A stretch of 35,978 bases of DNA from Marinibacterium sp. (GTDB lineage: Bacteria; Pseudomonadota; Alphaproteobacteria; Rhodobacterales; Rhodobacteraceae). The translations under genes and the position numbers were made by a program. The stretch is from assembly GCA_025800215.1 (NCBI GenBank), contig JAOXSC010000161.1, positions 1-35,978 on the forward strand, in the 5' to 3' direction. A model generated the notes under the pieces. The model saw nothing but the letters and a program-made list of their open reading frames with translations, was not told where the DNA came from and did no database searches. Below are positions 15,368 through 23,807 of this stretch, one piece after another; within the stretch, counting starts at the first letter, position 1; every line of letters starts with the position of its first letter.

Positions 15368-18051
15368 CGTCGCTCAATTCGCTGATCCTGGTGTGCCTGG
15401 CCTATGTGGCACTGCTGTTTCTGGTGGCGTTTGTTGCCGAACGGCTGGCCGCGCGCGGCTATGGCGGCTGGCTGCGCTCGCCGCTGGTTTATACGCTGTC
15501 GCTGTCGATCTACTGCACGGCCTGGACCTTTTATGGCGCGGTGGGGTCGGCTGCGCGCAACGGGCTGGAATTTGTCACCATCTATCTGGGTCCGACGCTG
15601 GTGATGCTGGGCTGGTGGATGGGGTTGCGCAAACTGGTGCGGGTCGGTCGCAGCCAGCGGGTCAGTTCGATCGCCGACCTGATTTCGGCACGCTATGGGA
15701 AATCGAACCTGCTGGCATCCTGTGTGACGGTGCTCGCCGTGATCGGGGTGACACCCTATATCGCGCTGCAGTTGCAGTCGATTACCCTTTCTTTTCAGGC
15801 CTTTGTCGATGCCAGTGACGACCCGATGGGCTATGCTGAAACCGGGTCGGCGCTGTGGGTGGCCGTGGGGCTGGCGGTGTTTGCAATCCTGTTTGGCACA
15901 CGCAATCTGGATGCCAATGAACGCCATCACGGCGTGGTGACAGCCATCGCGCTTGAGGCGGTGGTCAAGCTGGTGGCGCTGCTGGCGGTGGGGATCTTTG
16001 TGGTCTGGGGGCTGGCAGGCGGCATCGGGCCTGCGATGGCGCAGATCGACGCCTCGGCCATCGGGGCCTGGCAGACCGAAGGCAGCCGATGGGCGGCGAT
16101 CACCTTTTTGTCGGCGGCGGCGTTTGTCTGCCTGCCGCGCATGTTTCAGGTTATGGTGGTCGAAGCCGATGATGAACGCCATCTGCGCACCGCTGCCTGG
16201 GCCTTTCCGGCCTATCTGATGCTGATCAGCCTGTTCGTTCTGCCCATCGCGGCGGTGGGGCTGACGCTGATGCCCGCGGGATCGAACCCCGATCTGTTCG
16301 TGCTGACCCTGCCGCTGAGCAATGATCGTGAAGGGCTGGCGATGCTGTCCTTCATCGGCGGGTTCAGCTCGGCCACATCCATGGTCATCGTGGCGGCGAT
16401 GGCGCTGTCGACCATGGTGTCGAACCATATCGTAATGCCGCTTTGGCTGGCGCTGCAGGGGGATGGGGCCAGCGTGTCGGGCGATGTGCGCCATGTGGTG
16501 CTGCTGTCGCGGCGGATCTCGATCGCGGCGATCATGGGGCTGGGGTATCTCTATCACGCCGCTGCGGGCGAAGGGGTGGCGCTGGCCTCGATCGGGTTGG
16601 TGGCCTTTGCGGGGATCGCGCAGATCCTGCCGTCGCTGGTGGGCGGGCTTTACTGGCGCGGGGCCACGCGCGCTGGCGCGCTGGCGGGGCTGACAGTGGG
16701 GTTCGTGGTGTGGATCTATACGCTGCTTCTGCCCGAGATTGGCGGTGCGATCCTGCCGGCAGGGCTGTCCGAAGCGGGGCTCTTCGGGCTCAGCTGGCTC
16801 AGCCCCGGCGGGCTCTTTGGCGGCACCGGGGTGGATCCGCTGGTCAGTTCGGTGGTCTGGAGTCTTGGTTTCAACACCGTGGCCTTCATCGCGATGTCAC
16901 TGCTGACCTTTCCCAGCCCGCTTGAGCGGCTGCAGGGGGCGCAGTTCGTCAATGTGTTCGAGCATTCCACCGGCCCGCGCGGCTGGACCGGGTCCATTGC
17001 CCAGACCGAAGATCTGATGATCATGTCGCAGCGCATCCTGGGCCCCGATCAGGCGCATGCGCTGTTTGCCCGCGAAGCGATGCGGCAGGGGGTGCGCGGA
17101 TCGCTGCCTGAACCCAGCCCTGCCTTTCTGCAGGCGCTTGAACGCGAACTGGGCGGCAGTGTGGGGGCGGCCACAGCGCATGCGATGGTGGGCCAGATCG
17201 TGGGTGGGGCATCGGTGTCGGTGCAGGATCTGATGGCGGTGGCGGATGAATCCGCGCAACTGCTGGAATATTCCAGCCAGCTTGAAGCCAAATCCGCCGA
17301 ACTGTCGCGCACCGCCCGACAATTGCGCGAAGCCAATGACAAGCTGACCCAGGTGTCGTTGCAAAAGGACGCCTTTCTGGGCCAGGTCAGCCATGAGCTG
17401 CGCACGCCCATGACCTCGATCCGGGCCTTTTCCGAAATCCTGCGCGATACGACCGGTCTCAATGACGCCGAAAAATCGCGCTATGGTGCCATCATCCACG
17501 GTGAAGCGCTGCGCCTGACGCGGCTTCTGGACGATCTTCTGGATCTCAGCGTGCTGGAAAGCGGGCAGGTGAGCCTGAACCTTGGCCACGGGCAGCTGTC
17601 GGATGTGCTCGATCAGGCCGCGTCGACCGCGCTGACGGGGAGCGACGGCAACCTGCGCCTGCGCCGCAGCGCCGAAGCAGAGGCGATTGCGCTGCACACG
17701 GATCTTGATCGGTTGACGCAGGTTTTCATCAATCTGATCTCGAATGCTCAGAAATATTGCGAGGTCGACCGCCCGACGCTGACCATTTCGGCACGGGAAT
17801 TCGGCAGCATGGTGACGATTGATTTTGTCGATAATGGCGCGGGCATCCCCGAAGAGGCCCAGGCCATGGTGTTCGAAAAATTTGCCCGTGTGGGCGGTGA
17901 AAAGGCCGGTGGCGCGGGGCTGGGCCTGGCGATCTGCCGCGAAATCATGCAGCGGCTTGGCGGAGATATTCAGTATCTGCGCGGACAGGGCGGGGCGGCG
18001 TTTCGTGTCAGCTTGCCGTCACGCGACGCCAAAGGAGCGCGCCGGACTTAG
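15364..18051 (+). CDS. Transporter-like sensor histidine kinase (SSS-STAC-HisKA-HATPase)
   Basis: 895 aa, GTG start overlapping the previous stop (GTGA, 15364-15367). Residues 1 to about 520 form a sodium:solute symporter-like domain with about 13 membrane segments (for example SIYCTAWTFYGAVGSAARNG and GGFSSATSMVIVAAMALSTM). Residues about 545-650 look like a STAC linker (QRILGPDQAHALF, then ADESAQLLEYSSQLEAKS), followed by a coiled coil. The HisKA box is QVSHELRTPMTSIRAFSE with H677. The ATPase has N, G1 and G2 boxes (NLISNAQKYCEV, DNGAGI, GAGLGLAICREI). The architecture resembles CbrA and CrbS, which sense nutrients such as histidine or acetate. No PAS domain is evident. Confidence 0.93.
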   Translation: MTSLNSLILVCLAYVALLFLVAFVAERLAARGYGGWLRSPLVYTLSLSIYCTAWTFYGAVGSAARNGLEFVTIYLGPTLVMLGWWMGLRKLVRVGRSQRVSSIADLISARYGKSNLLASCVTVLAVIGVTPYIALQLQSITLSFQAFVDASDDPMGYAETGSALWVAVGLAVFAILFGTRNLDANERHHGVVTAIALEAVVKLVALLAVGIFVVWGLAGGIGPAMAQIDASAIGAWQTEGSRWAAITFLSAAAFVCLPRMFQVMVVEADDERHLRTAAWAFPAYLMLISLFVLPIAAVGLTLMPAGSNPDLFVLTLPLSNDREGLAMLSFIGGFSSATSMVIVAAMALSTMVSNHIVMPLWLALQGDGASVSGDVRHVVLLSRRISIAAIMGLGYLYHAAAGEGVALASIGLVAFAGIAQILPSLVGGLYWRGATRAGALAGLTVGFVVWIYTLLLPEIGGAILPAGLSEAGLFGLSWLSPGGLFGGTGVDPLVSSVVWSLGFNTVAFIAMSLLTFPSPLERLQGAQFVNVFEHSTGPRGWTGSIAQTEDLMIMSQRILGPDQAHALFAREAMRQGVRGSLPEPSPAFLQALERELGGSVGAATAHAMVGQIVGGASVSVQDLMAVADESAQLLEYSSQLEAKSAELSRTARQLREANDKLTQVSLQKDAFLGQVSHELRTPMTSIRAFSEILRDTTGLNDAEKSRYGAIIHGEALRLTRLLDDLLDLSVLESGQVSLNLGHGQLSDVLDQAASTALTGSDGNLRLRRSAEAEAIALHTDLDRLTQVFINLISNAQKYCEVDRPTLTISAREFGSMVTIDFVDNGAGIPEEAQAMVFEKFARVGGEKAGGAGLGLAICREIMQRLGGDIQYLRGQGGAAFRVSLPSRDAKGARRT

Positions 18052-18117
18052 CGCTTTGGTAACCAGCCCTTTGCTATGCCGGGGATGCGGACAGAACGTT
18101 CAGGGGCGCATCGCTGC

Positions 18118-19290
18118 ATGGCAGAGGCAGGCAAGACATCGGTACTCAGACGGAAACTCGCCGGATCGCGGGATGGGGCGGCGGTGACCGACCGGTCCGC
18201 GCTGCGCGCGCTGCGTCTGGGGCTGGCCCGTGCCGCAGGGGCGGGATTTGACCTGCCGCTGGCGGTGATCGGCGCGGCGCAGGCGCGCGGGCTTCAGCCT
18301 GATGCGGTGGCGCGGCTGGATGACAGCGCCCTGATCATCGTGCTGGATGGGCCCGATGGCGCGCGCGGTGCGATGCAGCTGGATGCCGTGCTGGCCAGCG
18401 GGATCGTGCAGCAGCAGACCATGGGAACGATCGGACCCGACAGCGCCGACGATCCCGAGCGGACCCCCACGGCCACCGATGCCGCGCTGGTGGCGCCGCT
18501 GCTGGATGACGCCATGCAGCGCGCCGAAGATCTTGTTGAAGTCGCCTCTGACAGGGCCTGCATCAGCGGCTATCGCTTCGGTGCGCAGGCCGAAAGCGCG
18601 CGCAGCCTGGGTCTGGGCTTTGTCGCCGACCGTTACCGGATTTTCGATCTGTCGGTGGATCTGGGGGGCGGGCTGCGCAAGGGGCAGATCCTGTTGATCC
18701 TGCCGGAACCCACACCGGCGCCGCCGCCAACACCCGATCCCCAACCGCAAGAACCTGTGTCAAAAGACAGCACCATGCTGGCCCTGCCCACGCGGCTGAC
18801 GGCGGAACTGGCCCGGTTTCAGGTGGCGCTGTCGGATGCGGCGCGCTGGCAGCCGGGGGATCTTCTGGCCCTGCCCATCGGTGCGGATCTGTCGCGCACC
18901 CGCCTTGTGACACCGGGGGGCGAGGTTGTGGCCGTGCTGCAGCTGGGGCAGGCGCGCGGCGCGCGGGCCCTGCGTTTGCCGCCGGATCCCGCGTCGCTTG
19001 AGCGGGCCGAGGTTGAAGACGCCGGCGCTGACTTCTCCGATCTCACGCCAACGCGCCCGCCTGTGGATCCGGCCGCAGATCCGGGGCCTGTGGGCAGCGA
19101 TGCGGATACGGTTGGTGGGGCAGGCGGCGCTGATGATCTTCTGGCTTCGCTCGATCTGGCAGATCAGGGGCTGGGGGATGGCGATGACGTATTCGCCCGT
19201 CTCAGCCCTGAAGAGGCCGCCGCCGAAATCTCCGAGCTTGCGGGTCTTCCGGCGCGGCTGGCCCATCCGGGCACCCCGGATGAGCCATAG
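18118..19290 (+). CDS. FliM/FliN (SpoA) family protein
   Basis: 390 aa from the ATG at 18118 (MAEAGKTSVLRRKLAGS). A longer frame starts at 18076 but lacks a ribosome site. Residues about 220-295, with LPTRLTAELARFQVALSDAARWQPGD through TRLVTPGGEVVAVLQLGQARG, fit the SpoA fold of FliM/FliN, which forms the flagellar C-ring. The part before it contains a middle domain (AMQLDAVLASGIVQQQTMG) and a Pro-rich linker (PEPTPAPPPTPDPQPQEP), and the C-terminal 100 residues are acidic and low in complexity. I see no CheY-binding FliM N-terminal peptide. It lies 66 bp after the sensor kinase on the same strand, far from any other flagellar gene in view. Role in the motor unproven. Confidence 0.7.
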   Translation: MAEAGKTSVLRRKLAGSRDGAAVTDRSALRALRLGLARAAGAGFDLPLAVIGAAQARGLQPDAVARLDDSALIIVLDGPDGARGAMQLDAVLASGIVQQQTMGTIGPDSADDPERTPTATDAALVAPLLDDAMQRAEDLVEVASDRACISGYRFGAQAESARSLGLGFVADRYRIFDLSVDLGGGLRKGQILLILPEPTPAPPPTPDPQPQEPVSKDSTMLALPTRLTAELARFQVALSDAARWQPGDLLALPIGADLSRTRLVTPGGEVVAVLQLGQARGARALRLPPDPASLERAEVEDAGADFSDLTPTRPPVDPAADPGPVGSDADTVGGAGGADDLLASLDLADQGLGDGDDVFARLSPEEAAAEISELAGLPARLAHPGTPDEP

Positions 19291-19309
19291 GGCAGGCGGT
19301 CAGCCTGCC
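19291..19309. terminator. Bidirectional terminator hairpin between convergent genes
   Basis: GGCAGGC (19291-19297) and GCCTGCC (19303-19309) form a perfect 7-bp stem with a 5-nt loop. It begins right after the SpoA-family stop and overlaps the last codons of the opposite DUF442 gene. There is no long T-tract on either side. Confidence 0.5.
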
Positions 19310-19731
19310 TGCGCTGCGATCTGCTCGAGCGTCGGGCGCAGCCCGTCCAGCTGATACCCCGCCCGCGCGGCGGTTTCGAGCACCCCATCCACGCCTTCAG
19401 TGCTCACAGCCCCAAGCGCCCAGACCACCGAGCACCGCGTGCCCGACGCGCAATAGGCCAGAACCGGGCCCGATGCCCCGCCGATCAGCGCATGCTGACG
19501 CGCCACATTGTCGGGCGTCATGGTCTGATGGGTGAGTTCGAGCACCTCGAATTCCAGCCCGGCCGCTGCGGCGGCCTTTGCCATCTCTGCATGGTGCAGA
19601 TGCGGCGGGATTTCGGCATCGGGGCGGTTGCAGATCACCCGCGTGATCCCGGCCGCCTTGGCCGCTTCCAGATCTTCAGGCGTGATCTGGGGCGAAACGA
19701 AATAGTCGGGGGTCAGTTGTCGCATATCCAT
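19300..19731 (-). CDS. TIGR01244/DUF442 family sulfur transferase or phosphatase-like protein
   Basis: 143 aa from the ATG at 19731 (MDMRQLTPDYFVSPQI); an extension to 19782 is open but atypical. The fold is that of dual-specificity phosphatase/rhodanese-like DUF442 proteins. The early V-S-x-Q-I-x-x-E-D segment, the ICNRPDAEIP block and the active-site loop YCASGTRCSVVWAL (Cys, then Arg five residues on) are seen. Relatives occur as stand-alone proteins and as fusions to beta-lactamase-like persulfide dioxygenases (Blh). The real substrate, persulfide or phosphate, is unknown. No sulfide-oxidation gene is next to it. Confidence 0.85.
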   Translation of the reverse strand: MDMRQLTPDYFVSPQITPEDLEAAKAAGITRVICNRPDAEIPPHLHHAEMAKAAAAAGLEFEVLELTHQTMTPDNVARQHALIGGASGPVLAYCASGTRCSVVWALGAVSTEGVDGVLETAARAGYQLDGLRPTLEQIAAQAG

Positions 19732-19794
19732 GGCGGCAAGCTTTAGGCGGCCAGATCGGGCCTGTCCAGAGAGCCGGTGCAATCGGCCCCAGCG

Positions 19795-20013
19795 TCAGCC
19801 CAGAGACACGCCCAGGATCACCAGCATCAGCCCGATCACCGACACCGCCAGCGCTCCGAGGTTGAGCGGCATCACCGCCTGAACGGCGGCGCGCAGCTCC
19901 TCGTCGCTCAGATCCGCCTTGCGTGCCCGCATCACCTTGAGGATCGACCAGATCAGCCCGCCCAGCCCCAGAATGGACAGGGCCGCCCCGACCCAGATCA
20001 TGATTTCGAACAT
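19795..20013 (-). CDS. Small two-helix membrane protein
   Basis: 72 aa, no named family. Two hydrophobic segments, about residues 5-27 (MIWVGAALSILGLGGLIWSILKV) and 49-71 (LNLGALAVSVIGLMLVILGVSLG), flank a charged loop (RARKADLSDEELRAAVQA). Both ends probably face the same side. A good ribosome site, AGGAG, lies 9 bp before the ATG, and codon use is like that of its neighbours. It starts 138 bp from the divergent gapR. Function unknown. Confidence 0.75.
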   Translation of the reverse strand: MFEIMIWVGAALSILGLGGLIWSILKVMRARKADLSDEELRAAVQAVMPLNLGALAVSVIGLMLVILGVSLG

Positions 20014-20151
20014 GCTGCGCGCTCCTGCCGCTCATTTGTCACGGGGCGGGGGGTAGCGGATCGGGGGCCTGCACGCAAGACGGGCTTGCAGCGGGCAGGG
20101 CAGGGCGGTATCCAGCAGACCTGTTTTGACGCCACGCTCAGGAGCCCGATC

Positions 20152-20424
20152 ATGGATGATTTTGTCGACACCACCCCGCAGGCCGACAGCACCTATCGCG
20201 TGACCGCAGATGAACTGCGCCAGTTCATCGAGCGGGTCGAGCGTCTGGAGGCCGAGAAAAAGGACCTCGCCGAGCAGCAGAAAGAAGTCATGGCCGAAGC
20301 CAAGGCGCGCGGTTACGACACCAAGGTCATGCGCAAGATCATCGCGCTGCGCAAACGCGACAAGGACGACATCGCCGAAGAAGAGGCGATCCTTGAAATG
20401 TACAAAGAAGCGCTCGGGATGTGA
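20152..20424 (+). CDS. gapR: GapR family (DUF2312) nucleoid protein
   Basis: 90 aa from the ATG at 20152, which follows AGGAG by 7 bp; longer upstream frames are not needed. The DUF2312 pattern is complete: TADELRQFIERVERLEAEKK, then a basic segment with EAKARGYDTKVMRKII, ALRKRD, and an acidic end EEEAILEMYKEALG. In Caulobacter GapR encircles overtwisted DNA ahead of replication and transcription and helps topoisomerases. Almost all alphaproteobacteria carry it. The N-terminal helix should form a coiled coil for dimerisation. The tRNA-Thr gene lies 64 bp downstream. Confidence 0.93.
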   Translation: MDDFVDTTPQADSTYRVTADELRQFIERVERLEAEKKDLAEQQKEVMAEAKARGYDTKVMRKIIALRKRDKDDIAEEEAILEMYKEALGM

Positions 20425-20488
20425 GATCACGCAAGGCGCAGATTTTGATCTTGCGCCCTGCCGATCAAACGGCTACGACCCGTCGCAC

Positions 20489-20564
20489 GCCCCTATAGCT
20501 CAGCTGGTAGAGCAACTGATTTGTAATCAGTAGGTCCGCGGTTCGAGTCCGTGTGGGGGCACCA
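20489..20564 (+). tRNA. tRNA-Thr (anticodon TGT)
   Basis: A complete cloverleaf can be drawn. The acceptor GCCCCTA pairs with TGGGGGC (one T-G wobble), and the D-arm contains AGCTCAGCTGGTAGAGCA. The anticodon stem ACTGA/TCAGT encloses the loop TTTGTAA with anticodon TGT. The T-arm has GGTTCGAGTCC. The discriminator base is A20561, and CCA is encoded at 20562-20564. It reads ACA (and by wobble ACG) threonine codons. Confidence 0.97.
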
Positions 20565-20643
20565 CTTTCCAGAAAAATTCACTGTCATCGCTGCATGGCA
20601 TGGCGTCCCGCAGGGCGCTGATCCGTGTGTCGTCTACAGGCCC

Positions 20644-21255
20644 TCAGCGGTCCGGATTGCGCGCGCGCCAGGCGGCCCATGCCTCTGGCGTGTCAAGATC
20701 GGTGCGCGCGTGGGTGCCGGGGAGGGGGATCAGGGCGATGCGCCCGCCCGCGGTGGCCAGCGCCTCGCGCCCGCCGCCATCCCCCCTAAGCGCCATCAGC
20801 GCCGTAAACAAGGGCGCGCGAAAGATTACCGGGTGGCCGGGGGCGCCATCCTGGGTTGTGCCGCGCCAGGCGAGGACATCGGAGCCTGGATCCACCGCCG
20901 CCATCATCGTGGCCAGATCCTCGGGCGTCAGATCGGGCAGATCCCCCAGCAGCACCATCACCGCGTCCGAGCCTTGGGGCAGCGCCGCGATCCCCCGGCG
21001 GAGCGAGGCATTCATGCCCTCGGCCGCATCGGGCACCGCCAGCCGGGTCACATCCAGATCACCGATCGCCTGCCAGCGCGGATGCGTGTCCGACGGCAGC
21101 GCGACAATGACCGCCCCATCGGTGGCGCCACGCGCCAGCTGCGCCTGACGCCGGATCAGGGGCTGGCCATCAACCCTGCACATCAGCTTGTCGGTGCCGC
21201 CCATCCGGGTCGATCCGCCCGCTGCCAGCAGCAGGATGGGGCAGGTGACCGTCAT
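20644..21255 (-). CDS. MocA/MobA-like nucleotidyltransferase
   Basis: 203 aa of the NTP_transf_3 (GT-A fold) group. The nucleotide loop LLLAAGGSTRMGGTDKL at the N-terminus and the metal site in VMVLLGDLPDLTPED are clear; GHPVIFRAPLF is the substrate-side motif of the MocA/CoxI-associated subgroup. The closest known functions are CTP:molybdopterin cytidylyltransferase (MocA) and relatives serving xanthine/CO-dehydrogenase-type enzymes, but no molybdoenzyme gene is in the window. Its ATG overlaps the stop of the oxidoreductase gene by 4 bp, so the two are translated together. Confidence 0.85.
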   Translation of the reverse strand: MTVTCPILLLAAGGSTRMGGTDKLMCRVDGQPLIRRQAQLARGATDGAVIVALPSDTHPRWQAIGDLDVTRLAVPDAAEGMNASLRRGIAALPQGSDAVMVLLGDLPDLTPEDLATMMAAVDPGSDVLAWRGTTQDGAPGHPVIFRAPLFTALMALRGDGGGREALATAGGRIALIPLPGTHARTDLDTPEAWAAWRARNPDR

Positions 21256-23651
21256 CCGCGCAGGCGCGTGCCGTCAGGGTCGACAAGCGGGGTGGATATA
21301 ACCTCGGCCGGGCGCATCTGGCCGAGGATCTCGATCTCGACCCGCTGTCCGTCCTGCGCCTGCGCGATGGGCAGAAATCCAAGCGCCACGGACAGATCGG
21401 CGTGATGCGAATACCCGCCTGATGTGCAAAATCCGACCACCGCCCCGTCAAGCCAGATCGGTTCATAGGCGTTGACATCGGCGTCATCGGCATCGACCCG
21501 GAACGCCACCAGACGGCGCGTGGGCCGGTCGGTCGCGGCGGCGGCGCTCCCGATGAAATCGGCGTCCTTGCCAAATGCGATGAACCGGTCCAGCCCGGTT
21601 TCGGCGGCGGTGTAGTCGGGGGAATAGTCGCGCAGCCACGAGCCAAAGAACCGATCCAGCCGCAGCGACATCATCGCGCGCATGCCAAAAGGCATGATGC
21701 CATGCGCCTGACCGGCCTGCCAAAGCTGGTCCCACAGCTGCCGCTGTTCCATCGGGTCGCAGTAGATTTCATAGCCCAGATCGCCGGTATAGCTGACGCG
21801 CTGCACGATGCAGGGGATCATGCCCAACTGCATCTCTGCCACGTCCAGAAATGCCAGCCCATCCACCGCGTCGCCCGCACAGGCGCGCAGCACGTCGCGC
21901 GCGCGGGGGCCTGCGATCTGAAAGCCTGTGCGCCGGTCCGAGATGTTGTCGATGCGCATGCCCGGTTCGGTGTGCTGGTCGAACCAGCGCATGTGATAGG
22001 CCTGCGCCCCGTATGAGGCGGTCAGCTGGAACAGCCCTTCGCGCAGGCACGAGATGGTGAAATCCCCGATCAGCCGCCCCTTGGGCGACAGCATCGGACT
22101 GAGCGAGATACGCCCCGGCGGCGGCACCCGCCCGGCCATGATCCGATCAAGCCAGGCGCGCGCGCGCGGGCCCGATACCTCGTATTTCCCAAAATTATGG
22201 GTTTCGTTGATGCCGACACGGGCGCGCACGGCCTGAACCTCGCGCCGGGTGGCGGCCCAGGCGGTCGAGCGTCGAAAGCTTGGGGTTTCAAAGCGCGGCT
22301 CATCGCCATGGGCAAAGTAATTGGCCACCTCAAGCCCGTATTGCGCCCCCCAGACCGCGCCCAGCCCGTCCAGCACGTCATAGACCGGGGTGCGGCGCAG
22401 CCCGCGCGCGGCGGGCAGCTCTTCGTTGGGGTAGGCGACGGAAAAGCGTTTCTGATAGTTTTCCACCACTTTGGGCAGCGTATAGCCGGGGTTGATCCAA
22501 CTGCCAAAGCGGGCCACATCCATGGCCGAAACATCGCGTTCGGTTTCGCCTTCGATCATCCATTGCGCCAGCATCAGTCCGACGCCGCCGCCCTGGCTGA
22601 ACCCCGCCATCACGCCACAGGCCGACCAGTAGTTGCGCAGACCCGGCACCGGGCCCACCAGCGGGTTGCCGTCGGGCGCAAAGGTGAACGGCCCGTGGAT
22701 CACCGATTTCACGCCGGCCTGGGCCAGCACCGGAAAGCGGCGATAGGCAAATTCGATGCTGTCGGTGATCTTGTCAAAATCGTCGGGCAGCAGCTCGTGG
22801 CCAAAGCTCCAGGGTGTGCCATCCACCGCCCAGGGTTTGCAGGGCTGTTCGTAGAACCCGATACACAGGCCGCGCCCTTCCTGGCGCAGATAGCTTTCGC
22901 CGGCCGGATCCATCACATGGGGGTGTTCGCTGTCGCGTTCGAAGATTTCGGGGATGTCATCGGTGACGATGTACTGATGTTCCATCGGGTGCAGCGGCAG
23001 ATAGGCGCCGGCCATCGCCGCCACCTCGCGCGCCCAGAGCCCGCCGGCATTGACCACATGTTCGGCATGCACCGTGCCCTTGTCGGTGACCACATCCCAG
23101 CTGCCATCGGGGCGGGGTGTGGTCTCGATCACCTTGCAATGGGTTTCAATCACGGCCCCGCCCATGCGCGCGGCCTTGGCATAGGCATGGGTGGTGCCTG
23201 ACGGATCCAGGTGGCCGTCAAGCGGGTCATAGAGCCCGCCGATGATGCCGTCGGTCTGGGTGATGGGGGCGATCTTGCGGATCTCTTCGGGGGTGACGAT
23301 TTCGGTATCCAGCCCCATGAACCGGTGCTTGGCGCGTTCGGCCAGCATCATGTCAAAGCGGTCGCGATTGTCCGCGAGCGTCACCCCGCCCACATGATGC
23401 AGCCCGCAGGACAGGCCGGTGATCTCTTCCAGTTCACGATAGAGCCGGATCGTATAGCCCTGCAGCGCGGCCATGTTGGTGTCACCGTTGAGCGTGTGAA
23501 ACCCGCCCGCCGCGTGCCAGGTGGACCCCGAGGTCAGCTCAGAGCGTTCGATCAGCATCACGTCCGACCAGCCCAGCTTGGTCAGGTGATAGAGCACCGA
23601 ACACCCGACAACGCCGCCGCCGATCACGGCCACGCGGGTGGTGGTCTTCAT
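21252..23651 (-). CDS. GcvT-type FAD oxidoreductase (dimethylglycine/sarcosine dehydrogenase-like)
   Basis: 799 aa, the full length of the DMGDH/SARDH family. Residues 1 to about 370 are a DAO FAD domain with VAVIGGGVVGCSVLYHL (dinucleotide fold). The SGSTWHAAGG motif follows, whose His46 carries covalent FAD in rat DMGDH. An FAO_M linker follows, then a GcvT tetrahydrofolate-binding domain (about 430-700) and its C-terminal barrel. The family oxidatively demethylates N-methylated glycines and passes formaldehyde to tetrahydrofolate. The exact substrate is not fixed by sequence. An AGGAGAGG ribosome site precedes the ATG. Roseobacters often use such enzymes on glycine-betaine-derived methylamines. 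Confidence 0.9.
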   Translation of the reverse strand: MKTTTRVAVIGGGVVGCSVLYHLTKLGWSDVMLIERSELTSGSTWHAAGGFHTLNGDTNMAALQGYTIRLYRELEEITGLSCGLHHVGGVTLADNRDRFDMMLAERAKHRFMGLDTEIVTPEEIRKIAPITQTDGIIGGLYDPLDGHLDPSGTTHAYAKAARMGGAVIETHCKVIETTPRPDGSWDVVTDKGTVHAEHVVNAGGLWAREVAAMAGAYLPLHPMEHQYIVTDDIPEIFERDSEHPHVMDPAGESYLRQEGRGLCIGFYEQPCKPWAVDGTPWSFGHELLPDDFDKITDSIEFAYRRFPVLAQAGVKSVIHGPFTFAPDGNPLVGPVPGLRNYWSACGVMAGFSQGGGVGLMLAQWMIEGETERDVSAMDVARFGSWINPGYTLPKVVENYQKRFSVAYPNEELPAARGLRRTPVYDVLDGLGAVWGAQYGLEVANYFAHGDEPRFETPSFRRSTAWAATRREVQAVRARVGINETHNFGKYEVSGPRARAWLDRIMAGRVPPPGRISLSPMLSPKGRLIGDFTISCLREGLFQLTASYGAQAYHMRWFDQHTEPGMRIDNISDRRTGFQIAGPRARDVLRACAGDAVDGLAFLDVAEMQLGMIPCIVQRVSYTGDLGYEIYCDPMEQRQLWDQLWQAGQAHGIMPFGMRAMMSLRLDRFFGSWLRDYSPDYTAAETGLDRFIAFGKDADFIGSAAAATDRPTRRLVAFRVDADDADVNAYEPIWLDGAVVGFCTSGGYSHHADLSVALGFLPIAQAQDGQRVEIEILGQMRPAEVISTPLVDPDGTRLRG

Positions 23652-23695
23652 CTTGCCTCTCCTGTCTTTTGGCCAAGCCTGCGGTTGGTCCGAGC

Positions 23696-23731
23696 CCGGC
23701 GCAAGCCGGAAAACGACGCAAAGCGTCGTTT
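23696..23731. promoter_or_regulatory. Tandem hairpins including a 21-bp palindrome in a divergent promoter region
   Basis: Two adjacent stems are seen. CCGGC/GCCGG (23696-23709, loop GCAA) is followed by a 9-bp perfect stem AAACGACGC (23711-23719) and GCGTCGTTT (23723-23731) around AAA. They lie 45-80 bp before the oxidoreductase start and about 77 bp before the Cys-rich gene. This could be an operator, a leader hairpin of the oxidoreductase mRNA or a dispersed repeat. Confidence 0.5.
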
Positions 23732-23807
23732 ATCGCGCGTGGCGCTGTCTTGCGGATCTGATGATGTGTGAATAAAAAGTTAACGCATTAATTTAATCGA
23801 GGTTGAA

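Noticed and set aside
15082-16557. 491-codon minus-strand frame opposite the sensor kinase
   Set aside because: Low-complexity His/Gln/Arg-rich shadow of the kinase gene, whose membrane segments and motifs are convincing.
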